From contig CAXKVF010000079.1 of the NCBI GenBank assembly GCA_964057225.1, forward strand, positions 496,001 to 560,000: DNA of 64,000 bases, in the 5' to 3' direction. This document shows positions 11,318 to 25,100 of the stretch, one piece after another. The DNA is from Auanema rhodensis. Taxonomy: Eukaryota; Nematoda; Chromadorea; Rhabditida; Rhabditidae. The number at the start of each line of letters is the position of its first letter. Positions within the stretch are counted from its first letter, which is position 1. The position numbers and the translations under genes are program-made. The notes beneath the pieces were generated by a model, which was not told the origin of the DNA, did no database searches, and was given only the letters and a program-made list of their open reading frames with translations.

Positions 11318-12206
11318 GAAATTTACGTGAACTTTAATTTATGCTAATTAAATGTACACGTGATGTGCACTTGGTATGTAACTCGCTTCACGTGAAAGAT
11401 AAAGAGATGCGGTTTTCAAAATTAGATTCCCCATGTCCATATTAGTCTAAAAACAAATTTTTATTGATATTGGTGCATGGTAACCATGACTTTGAAATTT
11501 ACGTGAACTTTAATTTATGCTAATTAAATGTACACGTGATGTGCACTTGGTATGTAACTCGCTTCACGTGAAAGATAAAGAGATGCGGTTTTCAAAATTA
11601 GATTCCCCATGTTCATATTAGTCTAAAAACAAATTTTTATTGATATTGGTTCATGGTAACCATGACTTTGAAATTTACGTGAACTTTAATTTATGCTAAT
11701 TAAATGTACACGTGATGTGCACTTGGTATGTAACTCGCTTCACGTGAAAGATAAAGAGATGCGGTTTTCAAAATTAGATTCCCCATGTCCATATTAGTCT
11801 AAAAACAAATTTTTATTGATATTGGTGCATGGTAACCATGACTTTGAAATTTACGTGAACTTTAATTTATGCTAATTAAATGTACACGTGATGTGCACTT
11901 GGTATGTAACTCGCTTCACGTGAAAGATAAAGAGATGCGGTTTTCAAAATTAGATTCCCCATGTCCATATTAGTCTAAAAACAAATTTTTATTGATATTG
12001 GTGCATGGTAACCATGACTTTGAAATTTACGTGAACTTTAATTTATGCTAATTAAATGTACACTTGATGTGCACTTGGTATGTAACTCGCTTCACGTGAA
12101 AGATAAAGAGATGCGGTTTTCAAAATTAGATTCCCCATGTCCATATTAGTCTAAAAACAAATTTTTATTGATATTGGTGCATGGTAACCATGACTTTGAA
12201 ATTTAC

Positions 12207-12381
12207 GTGAACTTTAATTTATGCTAATTAAATGTACACGTGATGTGCACTTGGTATGTAACTCGCTTCACGTGAAAGATAAAGAGATGCGGTTTTCAAA
12301 ATTAGATTCCCCATGTCCATATTAGTCTAAAACAAATTTTTATTGATATTGGTGCATGGTAACCATGACTTTGAAATTTAC
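12207..12381. repeat. 175-bp monomer (A-run deletion)
   Basis: TCTAAAAC replaces TCTAAAAAC at 12328. Its counterpart in copy B of the segment is at 17147, and in the third partial copy at 20491. Confidence 0.8.
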
Positions 12382-13173
12382 GTGAACTTTAATTTATGCT
12401 AATTAAATGTACACGTGATGTGCACTTGGTATGTAACTCGCTTCACGTGAAAGATAAAGAGATGCGGTTTTCAAAATTAGATTCCCCATGTCCATATTAG
12501 TCTAAAAACAAATTTTTATTGATATTGGTGCATGGTAACCATGACTTTGAAATTTACGTGAACTTTAATTTATGCTAATTAAATGTACACGTGATGTGCA
12601 CTTGGTATGTAACTCGTTTCACGTGAAAGATAAAGAGATGCGGTTTTCAAAATTAGATTCCCCATGTCCATATTAGTCTAAAAACGAATTTTTATTGATA
12701 TTGGTTCATGGTAACCATGACTTTGAAATTTACGTGAACTTTAATTTATGCTAATTAAATGTACACGTGATGTGCACTTGGTATGTAACTCGCTTCACGT
12801 GAAAGATAAAGAGATGCGGTTTTCAAAATTAGATTCCCCATGTCCATATTAGTCTAAAAACAAATTTTTATTGATATTGGTGCATGGTAATCATGACTTT
12901 GAAATTTACGTGAACTTTAATTTATGCTAATTAAATGTACACGTGATGTGCACTTGGTATGTAACTCGCTTCACGTGAAAGATAAAGAGATGCGGTTTTC
13001 AAAATTAGATTCCCCATGTCCATATTAGTCTAAAAACAAATTTTTATTGATATTGGTGCATGGTAACCATGACTTTGAAATTTACGTGAACTTTAATTTA
13101 TGCTAATTAAATGTACACGTGATGTGCACTTGGTATGTAACTCGCTTCACGTGAAAGATAAAGAGATGCGGTT

Positions 13174-13190
13174 TTCAAAATATTAGATTC
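13174..13190. other. TA insertion making a 178-bp monomer
   Basis: TTTTCAAAATATTAG replaces TTTTCAAAATTAG. The same insertion is at about 18000, 21344 and 24864, spaced 4,819, 3,344 and 3,520 bp, so the four copies descend from one event. Confidence 0.9.
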
Positions 13191-14662
13191 CCCATGTTCA
13201 TATTAGTCTAAAAACAAATTTTTATTGATATTGGTTCATGGTAACCATGACTTTGAAATTTACGTGAACTTTAATTTATGCTAATTAAATGTACACGTGA
13301 TGTGCACTTGGTATGTAACTCGCTTCACGTGAAAGATAAAGAGATGCGGTTTTCAAAATTAGATTCCCCATGTCCATATTAGTCTAAAAACAAATTTTTA
13401 TTGATATTGGTTCATGGTAACCATGACTTTGAAATTTACGTGAACTTTAATTTATGCTAATTAAATGTACACGTGATGTGCACTTGGTATGTAACTTGCT
13501 TCACGTGAAAGATAAAGAGATGCGGTTTCCAAAATTAGATTCCCCATGTCCATATTAGTCTAAAAACAAATTTTTATTGATATTGGTGCATGGTAACCAT
13601 GACTTTGAAATTTACGTGAACTTTAATTTATGCTAATTAAATGTACACGTGATGTGCACTTGGTATGTAACTCGCTTCACGTGAAAGATAAAGAGATGCG
13701 GTTTTCAAAATTAGATTCCCCATGTCCATATTAGTCTAAAAACAAATTTTTATTGATATTGGTTCATGGTAACCATGTCTTTGAAAATTACGTGAACTTT
13801 AATTTATGCTAATTAAATGTACACGTGATGTGCACTTGGTATGTAACTCGCTTCACGTGAAAGATAAAGAGATGCGGTTTTCAAAATTAGATTCCCCATG
13901 TCCATATTAGTCTAAAAATAAATTTTTATTGATATTGGTGCATGGTAACCATGACTTTGAAATTTACGTGAACTTTAATTTATGCTAATTAAATGTACAC
14001 GTGATGTGCACTTGGTATGGAACTCGCTTCACGTGAAAGATAAAGAGATGCGGTTTTCAAAATTAGATTCCCCATGTCCATATTAGTCTAAAAACAAATT
14101 TTTATTGATATTGGTGCATGGTAACCATGACTTTGAAATTTACGTGAACTTTAATTTATGCTAATTAAATGTACACGTGATGTGCACTTGGTATGTAACT
14201 CGCTTCACGTGAAAGATAAAGAGATGCGGTTTTCAAAATTAGATTCCCCATGTTCATATTAGTCTAAAAACAAATTTTTATTGATATTGGTTCATGGTAA
14301 CCATGACTTTGAAATTTGCGTGAACTTTAATTTATGCTATTTAAATGTACACGTGATGTGCACTTGGTATGTAACTCGCTTCACGTGAAAGATAAAGAGA
14401 TGCGGTTTTCAAAATTAGATTCCCCATGTTCATATTAGTCTAAAAACAAATTTTTATTGATATTGGTTCATGGTAACCATGACTTTGAAATTTACGTGAA
14501 CTTTAATTTATGCTAATTAAATATACACGTGATGTGCACTTGGTATGTAACTCGCTTCACGTGAAAGATAAAGAGATGCGGTTTTCAAAATTAGATTCCC
14601 CATGTCCATATTAGTCTAAAAACAAATTTTTATTGATATTGGTTCATGGTAACCATGACTTT

Positions 14663-14838
14663 GAAATTTACGTGAACTTTAATTTATGCTAATTAAATGT
14701 ACACGTGATGTGCACTTGGTATGTAACTCGCTTCACGTGAAAGATAAAGAGATGCGGTTTTCAAAATTAGATTCCCCATGGCCATATTGGTCTAAAAACA
14801 AATTTTTATTGATATTGGTTCATGGTAACCATGATTTT
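14663..14838. repeat. Triple-variant monomer, copy 3
   Basis: Counterpart of 9833-10008 at an offset of 4,830 bp, with the same accidental 60-codon frame (14686-14868). Confidence 0.9.
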
Positions 14839-15366
14839 GAAATTTACGTGAACTTTAATTTATGCTAATTAAATGTACACGTGATGTGCACTTGGTATGT
14901 AACTCGCTTCACGTGAAAGATAAAGAGATGCGGTTTTCAAAATTAGATTCCCCATGTCCATATTAGTCTAAAAACAAATTTTTATTGATATTGGTGCATG
15001 GTAACCATGACTTTGAAATTTACGTGAACTTTAATTTATGCTAATTAAATGTACACGTGATGTGCACTTGGTATGTAACTCGCTTCACGTGAAAGATAAA
15101 GAGATGCGGTTTTCAAAATTAGATTCCCCATGTTCATATTAGTCTAAAAACAAATTTTTATTGATATTGGTTCATGGTAACCATGACTTTGAAATTTACG
15201 TGAACTTTAATTTATGCTATTTAAATGTACACGTGATGTGCACTTGGTATGTAACTCGCTTCACGTGAAAGATGAAGAGATGCGGTTTTCAAAATTAGAT
15301 TCCCCATGTCCATATTAGTCTAAAAACAAATTTTTATTGATATTAATTCATGATAACCATGATTTT

Positions 15367-15443
15367 GAAATTTACGTGAACTTTAATTTATGAAATATGA
15401 AAACAAATTTTTATTGATATTAATTCATGATAACCATGATTTT
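15367..15443. repeat. Truncated 77-bp unit, copy 3
   Basis: Counterpart of 10537-10613 at an offset of 4,830 bp. No truncated unit occurs at 14058, where the counterpart of 9228 would lie, so the duplicated segment starts after that point. Confidence 0.95.
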
Positions 15444-15971
15444 GAAATTTACGTGAACTTTAATTTATGCTATTTAAATGTACACGTGATGTGCACTTGG
15501 TATGTAACTCGCTTCACGTGAAAGATAAAGAGATGCGGTTTTCAAAATTAGATTCCCCATGTTCATATTAGTCTAAAAACAAATTTTTATTGATATTGGT
15601 TCATGGTAACCATGACTTTGAAATTTGCGTGAACTTTAATTTATGCTATTTAAATGTACACGTGATGTGCACTTGGTATGTAACTCGCTTCACGTGAAAG
15701 ATAAAGAGATGCGGTTTTCAAAATTAGATTCCCCATGTTCATATTAGTCTAAAAACAAATTTTTATTGATATTGGTTCATGGTAACCATGACTTTGAAAT
15801 TTACGTGAACTTTAATTTATGCTAATTAAATATACACGTGATGTGCACTTGGTATGTAACTCGCTTCACGTGAAAGATAAAGAGATGCGGTTTTCAAAAT
15901 TAGATTCCCCATGTCCATATTAGTCTAAAAACAAATTTTTATTGATATTGGTTCATGGTAACCATGACTTT

Positions 15972-16147
15972 GAAATTTACGTGAACTTTAATTTATGCTA
16001 ATTAAATGTACACGTGATGTGCACTTGGTATGTAACTCGCTTCACGTGAAAGATAAAGAGATGCGGTTTTCAAAATTAGATTCCCCATGGCCATATTGGT
16101 CTAAAAACAAATTTTTATTGATATTGGTTCATGGTAACCATGATTTT
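15972..16147. repeat. Triple-variant monomer, copy 4
   Basis: Counterpart of 11142-11317 at 4,830 bp, with the same accidental frame (15995-16177). Confidence 0.9.
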
Positions 16148-16851
16148 GAAATTTACGTGAACTTTAATTTATGCTAATTAAATGTACACGTGATGTGCAC
16201 TTGGTATGTAACTCGCTTCACGTGAAAGATAAAGAGATGCGGTTTTCAAAATTAGATTCCCCATGTCCATATTAGTCTAAAAACAAATTTTTATTGATAT
16301 TGGTGCATGGTAACCATGACTTTGAAATTTACGTGAACTTTAATTTATGCTAATTAAATGTACACGTGATGTGCACTTGGTATGTAACTCGCTTCACGTG
16401 AAAGATAAAGAGATGCGGTTTTCAAAATTAGATTCCCCATGTTCATATTAGTCTAAAAACAAATTTTTATTGATATTGGTTCATGGTAACCATGACTTTG
16501 AAATTTACGTGAACTTTAATTTATGCTAATTAAATGTACACGTGATGTGCACTTGGTATGTAACTCGCTTCACGTGAAAGATAAAGAGATGCGGTTTTCA
16601 AAATTAGATTCCCCATGTCCATATTAGTCTAAAAACAAATTTTTATTGATATTGGTGCATGGTAACCATGACTTTGAAATTTACGTGAACTTTAATTTAT
16701 GCTAATTAAATGTACACGTGATGTGCACTTGGTATGTAACTCGCTTCACGTGAAAGATAAAGAGATGCGGTTTTCAAAATTAGATTCCCCATGTCCATAT
16801 TAGTCTAAAAACAAATTTTTATTGATATTGGTGCATGGTAACCATGACTTT

Positions 16852-17016
16852 GAAATTTAATTTATGCTAATTAAATGTACACTTGATGTGCACTTGGTAT
16901 GTAACTCGCTTCACGTGAAAGATAAAGAGATGCGGTTTTCAAAATTAGATTCCCCATGTCCATATTAGTCTAAAAACAAATTTTTATTGATATTGGTGCA
17001 TGGTAACCATGACTTT
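16852..17016. repeat. 165-bp monomer with 11-bp deletion
   Basis: GAAATTTAATTTATG replaces the usual start, so the stretch between the direct repeats TTTA at 5-8 and 16-19 has been lost with one repeat copy. This looks like slippage or single-strand annealing between the TTTA pair. It removes the first ACGTGA motif. Its counterpart in copy A, near 12.03 kb, is intact, so the deletion followed the 4.8-kb duplication. Confidence 0.93.
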
Positions 17017-19164
17017 GAAATTTACGTGAACTTTAATTTATGCTAATTAAATGTACACGTGATGTGCACTTGGTATGTAACTCGCTTCACGTGAAAGATA
17101 AAGAGATGCGGTTTTCAAAATTAGATTCCCCATGTCCATATTAGTCTAAAACAAATTTTTATTGATATTGGTGCATGGTAACCATGACTTTGAAATTTAC
17201 GTGAACTTTAATTTATGCTAATTAAATGTACACGTGATGTGCACTTGGTATGTAACTCGCTTCACGTGAAAGATAAAGAGATGCGGTTTTCAAAATTAGA
17301 TTCCCCATGTCCATATTAGTCTAAAAACAAATTTTTATTGATATTGGTGCATGGTAACCATGACTTTGAAATTTACGTGAACTTTAATTTATGCTAATTA
17401 AATGTACACGTGATGTGCACTTGGTATGTAACTCGTTTCACGTGAAAGATAAAGAGATGCGGTTTTCAAAATTAGATTCCCCATGTCCATATTAGTCTAA
17501 AAACGAATTTTTATTGATATTGGTTCATGGTAACCATGACTTTGAAATTTACGTGAACTTTAATTTATGCTAATTAAATGTACACGTGATGTGCACTTGG
17601 TATGTAACTCGCTTCACGTGAAAGATAAAGAGATGCGGTTTTCAAAATTAGATTCCCCATGTCCATATTAGTCTAAAAACAAATTTTTATTGATATTGGT
17701 GCATGGTAATCATGACTTTGAAATTTACGTGAACTTTAATTTATGCTAATTAAATGTACACGTGATGTGCACTTGGTATGTAACTCGCTTCACGTGAAAG
17801 ATAAAGAGATGCGGTTTTCAAAATTAGATTCCCCATGTCCATATTAGTCTAAAAACAAATTTTTATTGATATTGGTGCATGGTAACCATGACTTTGAAAT
17901 TTACGTGAACTTTAATTTATGCTAATTAAATGTACACGTGATGTGCACTTGGTATGTAACTCGCTTCACGTGAAAGATAAAGAGATGCGGTTTTCAAAAT
18001 ATTAGATTCCCCATGTTCATATTAGTCTAAAAACAAATTTTTATTGATATTGGTTCATGGTAACCATGACTTTGAAATTTACGTGAACTTTAATTTATGC
18101 TAATTAAATGTACACGTGATGTGCACTTGGTATGTAACTCGCTTCACGTGAAAGATAAAGAGATGCGGTTTTCAAAATTAGATTCCCCATGTCCATATTA
18201 GTCTAAAAACAAATTTTTATTGATATTGGTTCATGGTAACCATGACTTTGAAATTTACGTGAACTTTAATTTATGCTAATTAAATGTACACGTGATGTGC
18301 ACTTGGTATGTAACTTGCTTCACGTGAAAGATAAAGAGATGCGGTTTCCAAAATTAGATTCCCCATGTCCATATTAGTCTAAAAACAAATTTTTATTGAT
18401 ATTGGTGCATGGTAACCATGACTTTGAAATTTACGTGAACTTTAATTTATGCTAATTAAATGTACACGTGATGTGCACTTGGTATGTAACTCGCTTCACG
18501 TGAAAGATAAAGAGATGCGGTTTTCAAAATTAGATTCCCCATGTCCATATTAGTCTAAAAACAAATTTTTATTGATATTGGTTCATGGTAACCATGTCTT
18601 TGAAAATTACGTGAACTTTAATTTATGCTAATTAAATGTACACGTGATGTGCACTTGGTATGTAACTCGCTTCACGTGAAAGATAAAGAGATGCGGTTTT
18701 CAAAATTAGATTCCCCATGTCCATATTAGTCTAAAAATAAATTTTTATTGATATTGGTGCATGGTAACCATGACTTTGAAATTTACGTGAACTTTAATTT
18801 ATGCTAATTAAATGTACACGTGATGTGCACTTGGTATGTAACTCGCTTCACGTGAAAGATAAAGAGATGCGGTTTTCAAAATTAGATTCCCCATGTCCAT
18901 ATTAGTCTAAAAATAAATTTTTATTGATATTGGTGCATGGTAACCATGACTTTGAAATTTACGTGAACTTTAATTTATGCTAATTAAATGTACACGTGAT
19001 GTGCACTTGGTATGGAACTCGCTTCACGTGAAAGATAAAGAGATGCGGTTTTCAAAATTAGATTCCCCATGTCCATATTAGTCTAAAAACAAATTTTTAT
19101 TGATATTGGTGCATGGTAACCATGACTTTGAAATTTACGTGAACTTTAATTTATGCTAATTAAA

Positions 19165-22100
19165 TGTACACGTGATGTGCACTTGGTATGTAACTCGCTT
19201 CACGTGAAAGATAAAGAGATGCGGTTTTCAAAATTAGATTCCCCATGTTCATATTAGTCTAAAAACAAATTTTTATTGATATTGGTTCATGGTAACCATG
19301 ACTTTGAAATTTACGTGAACTTTAATTTATGCTAATTAAATGTACACGTGATGTGCACTTGGTATGTAACTCGCTTCACGTGAAAGATAAAGAGATGCGG
19401 TTTTCAAAATTAGATTCCCCATGTCCATATTAGTCTAAAAACAAATTTTTATTGATATTGGTGCATGGTAACCATGACTTTGAAATTTACGTGAACTTTA
19501 ATTTATGCTAATTAAATGTACACGTGATGTGCACTTGGTATGTAACTCGCTTCACGTGAAAGATAAAGAGATGCGGTTTTCAAAATTAGATTCCCCATGT
19601 CCATATTAGTCTAAAAACAAATTTTTATTGATATTGGTGCATGGTAACCATGACTTTGAAATTTACGTGAACTTTAATTTATGCTAATTAAATGTACACG
19701 TGATGTGCACTTGGTATGTAACTCGCTTCACGTGAAAGATAAAGAGATGCGGTTTTCAAAATTAGATTCCCCATGTCCATATTAGTCTAAAACAAATTTT
19801 TATTGATATTGGTGCATGGTAACCATGACTTTGAAATTTACGTGAACTTTAATTTATGCTAATTAAATGTACACGTGATGTGCACTTGGTATGTAACTCG
19901 CTTCACGTGAAAGATAAAGAGATGCGGTTTTCAAAATTAGATTCCCCATGTTCATATTAGTCTAAAAACAAATTTTTATTGATATTGGTTCATGGTAACC
20001 ATGACTTTGAAATTTACGTGAACTTTAATTTATGCTAATTAAATGTACACGTGATGTGCACTTGGTATGTAACTCGCTTCACGTGAAAGATAAAGAGATG
20101 CGGTTTTCAAAATTAGATTCCCCATGTCCATATTAGTCTAAAAACAAATTTTTATTGATATTGGTGCATGGTAACCATGACTTTGAAATTTACGTGAACT
20201 TTAATTTATGCTAATTAAATGTACACGTGATGTGCACTTGGTATGTAACTCGCTTCACGTGAAAGATAAAGAGATGCGGTTTTCAAAATTAGATTCCCCA
20301 TGTCCATATTAGTCTAAAAACAAATTTTTATTGATATTGGTGCATGGTAACCATGACTTTGAAATTTACGTGAACTTTAATTTATGCTAATTAAATGTAC
20401 ACGTGATGTGCACTTGGTATGTAACTCGCTTCACGTGAAAGATAAAGAGATGCGGTTTTCAAAATTAGATTCCCCATGTCCATATTAGTCTAAAACAAAT
20501 TTTTATTGATATTGGTGCATGGTAACCATGACTTTGAAATTTACGTGAACTTTAATTTATGCTAATTAAATGTACACGTGATGTGCACTTGGTATGTAAC
20601 TCGCTTCACGTGAAAGATAAAGAGATGCGGTTTTCAAAATTAGATTCCCCATGTCCATATTAGTCTAAAAACAAATTTTTATTGATATTGGTGCATGGTA
20701 ACCATGACTTTGAAATTTACGTGAACTTTAATTTATGCTAATTAAATGTACACGTGATGTGCACTTGGTATGTAACTCGTTTCACGTGAAAGATAAAGAG
20801 ATGCGGTTTTCAAAATTAGATTCCCCATGTCCATATTAGTCTAAAAACGAATTTTTATTGATATTGGTTCATGGTAACCATGACTTTGAAATTTACGTGA
20901 ACTTTAATTTATGCTAATTAAATGTACACGTGATGTGCACTTGGTATGTAACTCGCTTCACGTGAAAGATAAAGAGATGCGGTTTTCAAAATTAGATTCC
21001 CCATGTCCATATTAGTCTAAAAACAAATTTTTATTGATATTGGTGCATGGTAATCATGACTTTGAAATTTACGTGAACTTTAATTTATGCTAATTAAATG
21101 TACACGTGATGTGCACTTGGTATGTAACTCGCTTCACGTGAAAGATAAAGAGATGCGGTTTTCAAAATTAGATTCCCCATGTCCATATTAGTCTAAAAAC
21201 AAATTTTTATTGATATTGGTGCATGGTAACCATGACTTTGAAATTTACGTGAACTTTAATTTATGCTAATTAAATGTACACGTGATGTGCACTTGGTATG
21301 TAACTCGCTTCACGTGAAAGATAAAGAGATGCGGTTTTCAAAATATTAGATTCCCCATGTTCATATTAGTCTAAAAACAAATTTTTATTGATATTGGTTC
21401 ATGGTAACCATGACTTTGAAATTTACGTGAACTTTAATTTATGCTAATTAAATGTACACGTGATGTGCACTTGGTATGTAACTCGCTTCACGTGAAAGAT
21501 AAAGAGATGCGGTTTTCAAAATTAGATTCCCCATGTCCATATTAGTCTAAAAACAAATTTTTATTGATATTGGTTCATGGTAACCATGACTTTGAAATTT
21601 ACGTGAACTTTAATTTATGCTAATTAAATGTACACGTGATGTGCACTTGGTATGTAACTTGCTTCACGTGAAAGATAAAGAGATGCGGTTTCCAAAATTA
21701 GATTCCCCATGTCCATATTAGTCTAAAAACAAATTTTTATTGATATTGGTGCATGGTAACCATGACTTTGAAATTTACGTGAACTTTAATTTATGCTAAT
21801 TAAATGTACACGTGATGTGCACTTGGTATGTAACTCGCTTCACGTGAAAGATAAAGAGATGCGGTTTTCAAAATTAGATTCCCCATGTCCATATTAGTCT
21901 AAAAACAAATTTTTATTGATATTGGTTCATGGTAACCATGTCTTTGAAAATTACGTGAACTTTAATTTATGCTAATTAAATGTACACGTGATGTGCACTT
22001 GGTATGTAACTCGCTTCACGTGAAAGATAAAGAGATGCGGTTTTCAAAATTAGATTCCCCATGTCCATATTAGTCTAAAAATAAATTTTTATTGATATTG

Positions 22101-22180
22101 GTGCATGGTAACCATGACTTTGAAATTTACGTGAACTTTAATTTATGCTAATTAAATGTACACGTGATGTGCACTTGGTA
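19165..22180. repeat. Third, partial copy of the 4.8-kb segment's right part
   Basis: Markers from 20491 to about 22082 match copy B (17147 to 18738) at an exact 3,344-bp offset, equal to 19 monomers: A-run deletion 20491, C69T 20779, AAACGAATT near 20847, GGTAATCATG near 21051, TA insertion 21344, C67T and GGTTTCC near 21660-21691, CATGTCTTTG 21938 and AAAAATAAAT 22082. The 11-bp deletion and CACTTGATG of copy B are absent. An additional A-run deletion at 19788 lies 703 bp before that at 20491. Confidence 0.8.
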
Positions 22181-25100
22181 TGTAACTCGCTTCACGTGAA
22201 AGATAAAGAGATGCGGTTTTCAAAATTAGATTCCCCATGTCCATATTAGTCTAAAAACAAATTTTTATTGATATTGGTGCATGGTAACCATGACTTTGAA
22301 ATTTACGTGAACTTTAATTTATGCTAATTAAATGTACACGTGATGTGCACTTGGTATGTAACTCGCTTCACGTGAAAGATAAAGAGATGCGGTTTTCAAA
22401 ATTAGATTCCCCATGTCCATATTAGTCTAAAAACAAATTTTTATTGATATTGGTGCATGGTAATCATGACTTTGAAATTTACGTGAACTTTAATTTATGC
22501 TAATTAAATGTACACGTGATGTGCACTTGGTATGTAACTCGCTTCACGTGAAAGATAAAGAGATGCGGTTTTCAAAATTAGATTCCCCATGTCCATATTA
22601 GTCTAAAAACAAATTTTTATTGATATTGGTGCATGGTAACCATGACTTTGAAATTTACGTGAACTTTAATTTATGCTAATTAAATGTACACGTGATGTGC
22701 ACTTGGTATGTAACTCGCTTCACGTGAAAGATAAAGAGATGCGGTTTTCAAAATTAGATTCCCCATGTCCATATTAGTCTAAAAACAAATTTTTATTGAT
22801 ATTGGTGCATGGTAACCATGACTTTGAAATTTACGTGAACTTTAATTTATGCTAATTAAATGTACACGTGATGTGCACTTGGTATGTAACTCGCTTCACG
22901 TGAAAGATAAAGAGATGCGGTTCTCAAAATTAGATTCCCCATGTCCATATTAGTCTAAAAACAAATTTTTATTGATATTGGTGCATGGTAACCATGACTT
23001 TGAAATTTACGTGAACTTTAATTCATGCTAATTAAATGTACACGTGATGTGCACTTGGTATGTAACTCGCTTCACGTGAAAGATAAAGAGATGCGGTTTT
23101 CAAAATTAGATTCCCCATGTCCATATTAGTCTAAAAACAAATTTTTATTGATATTGGTGCATGGTAACCATGACTTTGAAATTTACGTGAACTTTAATTT
23201 ATGCTAATTAAATGTACACGTGATGTGCACTTGGTATGTAACTCGCTTCACGTGAAAGATAAAGAGATGCGGTTTTCAAAATTAGATTCCCCATGTCCAT
23301 ATTAGTCTAAAACAAATTTTTATTGATATTGGTGCATGGTAACCATGACTTTGAAATTTACGTGAACTTTAATTTATGCTAATTAAATGTACACGTGATG
23401 TGCACTTGGTATGTAACTCGCTTCACGTGAAAGATAAAGAGATGCGGTTTTCAAAAATAGATTCCCCATGTCCATATTAGTCTAAAAACAAATTTTTATT
23501 GATATTGGTTCATGGTAACCATGACTTTGAAATTTACGTGAACTTTAATTTATGCTAATTAAATGTACACGTGATGTGCACTTGGTATGTAACTCGCTTC
23601 ACGTGAAAGATAAAGAGATGCGGTTTTCAAAATTAGATTCCCCATGTCCATATTAGTCTAAAAACAAATTTTTATTGATATTGGTGCATGGTAACCATGA
23701 CTTTGAAATTTACGTGAACTTTAATTTATGCTAATTAAATGTACACGTGATGTGCACTTGGTATGTAACTCGCTTCACGTGAAAGATAAAGAGATGCGGT
23801 TTTCAAAATTAGATTCCCCATGTCCATATTAGTCTAAAACAAATTTTTATTGATATTGGTGCATGGTAACCATGACTTTGAAATTTACGTGAACTTTAAT
23901 TTATGCTAATTAAATGTACACGTGATGTGCACTTGGTATGTAACTCGCTTCACGTGAAAGATAAAGAGATGCGGTTTTCAAAATTAGATTCCCCATGTCC
24001 ATATTAGTCTAAAAACAAATTTTTATTGATATTGGTTCATGGTAACCATGACTTTGAAATTTACGTGAACTTTAATTTATGCTAATTAAATGTACACGTG
24101 ATGTGCACTTGGTATGTAACTCGCTTCACGTGAAAGATAAAGAGATGCGGTTTTCAAAATTAGATTCCCCATGTCCATATTGGTCTAAAAACAAATTTTT
24201 ATTGATATTGGTTCATGGTAACCATGATTTTGAAATTTACGTGAACTTTAATTTATGCTAATTAAATGTACACGTGATGTGCACTTGGTATGTAACTCGC
24301 TTCACGTGAAAGATAAAGAGATGCGGTTTTCAAAATTAGATTCCCCATGTCCATATTAGTCTAAAAACAAATTTTTATTGATATTGGTGCATGGTAACCA
24401 TGACTTTGAAATTTACGTGAACTTTAATTTATGCTAATTAAATGTACACGTGATGTGCACTTGGTATGTAACTCGCTTCACGTGAAAGATAAAGAGATGC
24501 GGTTTTCAAAATTAGATTCCCCATGTTCATATTAGTCTAAAAACAAATTTTTATTGATATTGGTTCATGGTAACCATGACTTTGAAATTTACGTGAACTT
24601 TAATTTATGCTAATTAAATGTACACGTGATGTGCACTTGGTATGTAACTCGCTTCACGTGAAAGATAAAGAGATGCGGTTTTCAAAATTAGATTCCCCAT
24701 GTCCATATTAGTCTAAAAACAAATTTTTATTGATATTGGTGCATGGTAACCATGACTTTGAAATTTACGTGAACTTTAATTTATGCTAATTAAATGTACA
24801 CGTGATGTGCACTTGGTATGTAACTCGCTTCACGTGAAAGATAAAGAGATGCGGTTTTCAAAATATTAGATTCCCCATGTTCATATTAGTCTAAAAACAA
24901 ATTTTTATTGATATTGGTTCATGGTAACCATGACTTTGAAATTTACGTGAACTTTAATTTATGCTAATTAAATGTACACGTGATGTGCACTTGGTATGTA
25001 ACTCGCTTCACGTGAAAGATAAAGAGATGAGGTTTTCAAAATTAGATTCCCCATGTCCATATTAGTCTAAAAACAAATTTTTATTGATATTGGTGCATGG

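Larger units (their letters stand above)
10537..11845. repeat. 1,309-bp higher-order repeat, copy 2 (last monomer diverged)
   Basis: The truncated unit and following monomers repeat those of copy 1 in order, including A8G, G37A and the triple variant at 11142-11317. The final monomer is the ordinary A30 type, so no third truncation follows and the array passes into a different set of monomers. Confidence 0.8.
9340..14170. repeat. 4,830-bp duplicated segment, copy A
   Basis: This segment (boundaries approximate) includes a higher-order repeat pair and then a run marked by CACTTGATG (12061), the A-run deletion (12328), C69T (near 12616), AAACGAATT (near 12684), GGTAATCATG (near 12888), a TA insertion (13181), GGTTTCCAAAA (near 13527), CATGTCTTTGAAAATT (13775), AAAAATAAAT (near 13917) and T62G (14020). 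The same order of markers recurs immediately downstream. The first half is offset by 4,830 bp; after an 11-bp deletion in copy B the offset is 4,819. Confidence 0.85.
14170..19165. repeat. 4,830-bp segment, copy B (with 11-bp loss and one extra monomer)
   Basis: Directly follows copy A. The A8G monomer at 14311 corresponds to 9481. The marker series of copy A is repeated: CACTTGATG 16880, A-run deletion 17147, C69T 17435, TA insertion 18000, CATGTCTTTG 18594 and T62G 19015. After 18.7 kb the AAAAATAAAT monomer is present twice in succession, 176 bp apart, where copy A has it once, which shifts T62G to an offset of 4,995 bp. Boundaries are approximate because ordinary monomers flank the markers. 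Confidence 0.85.
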
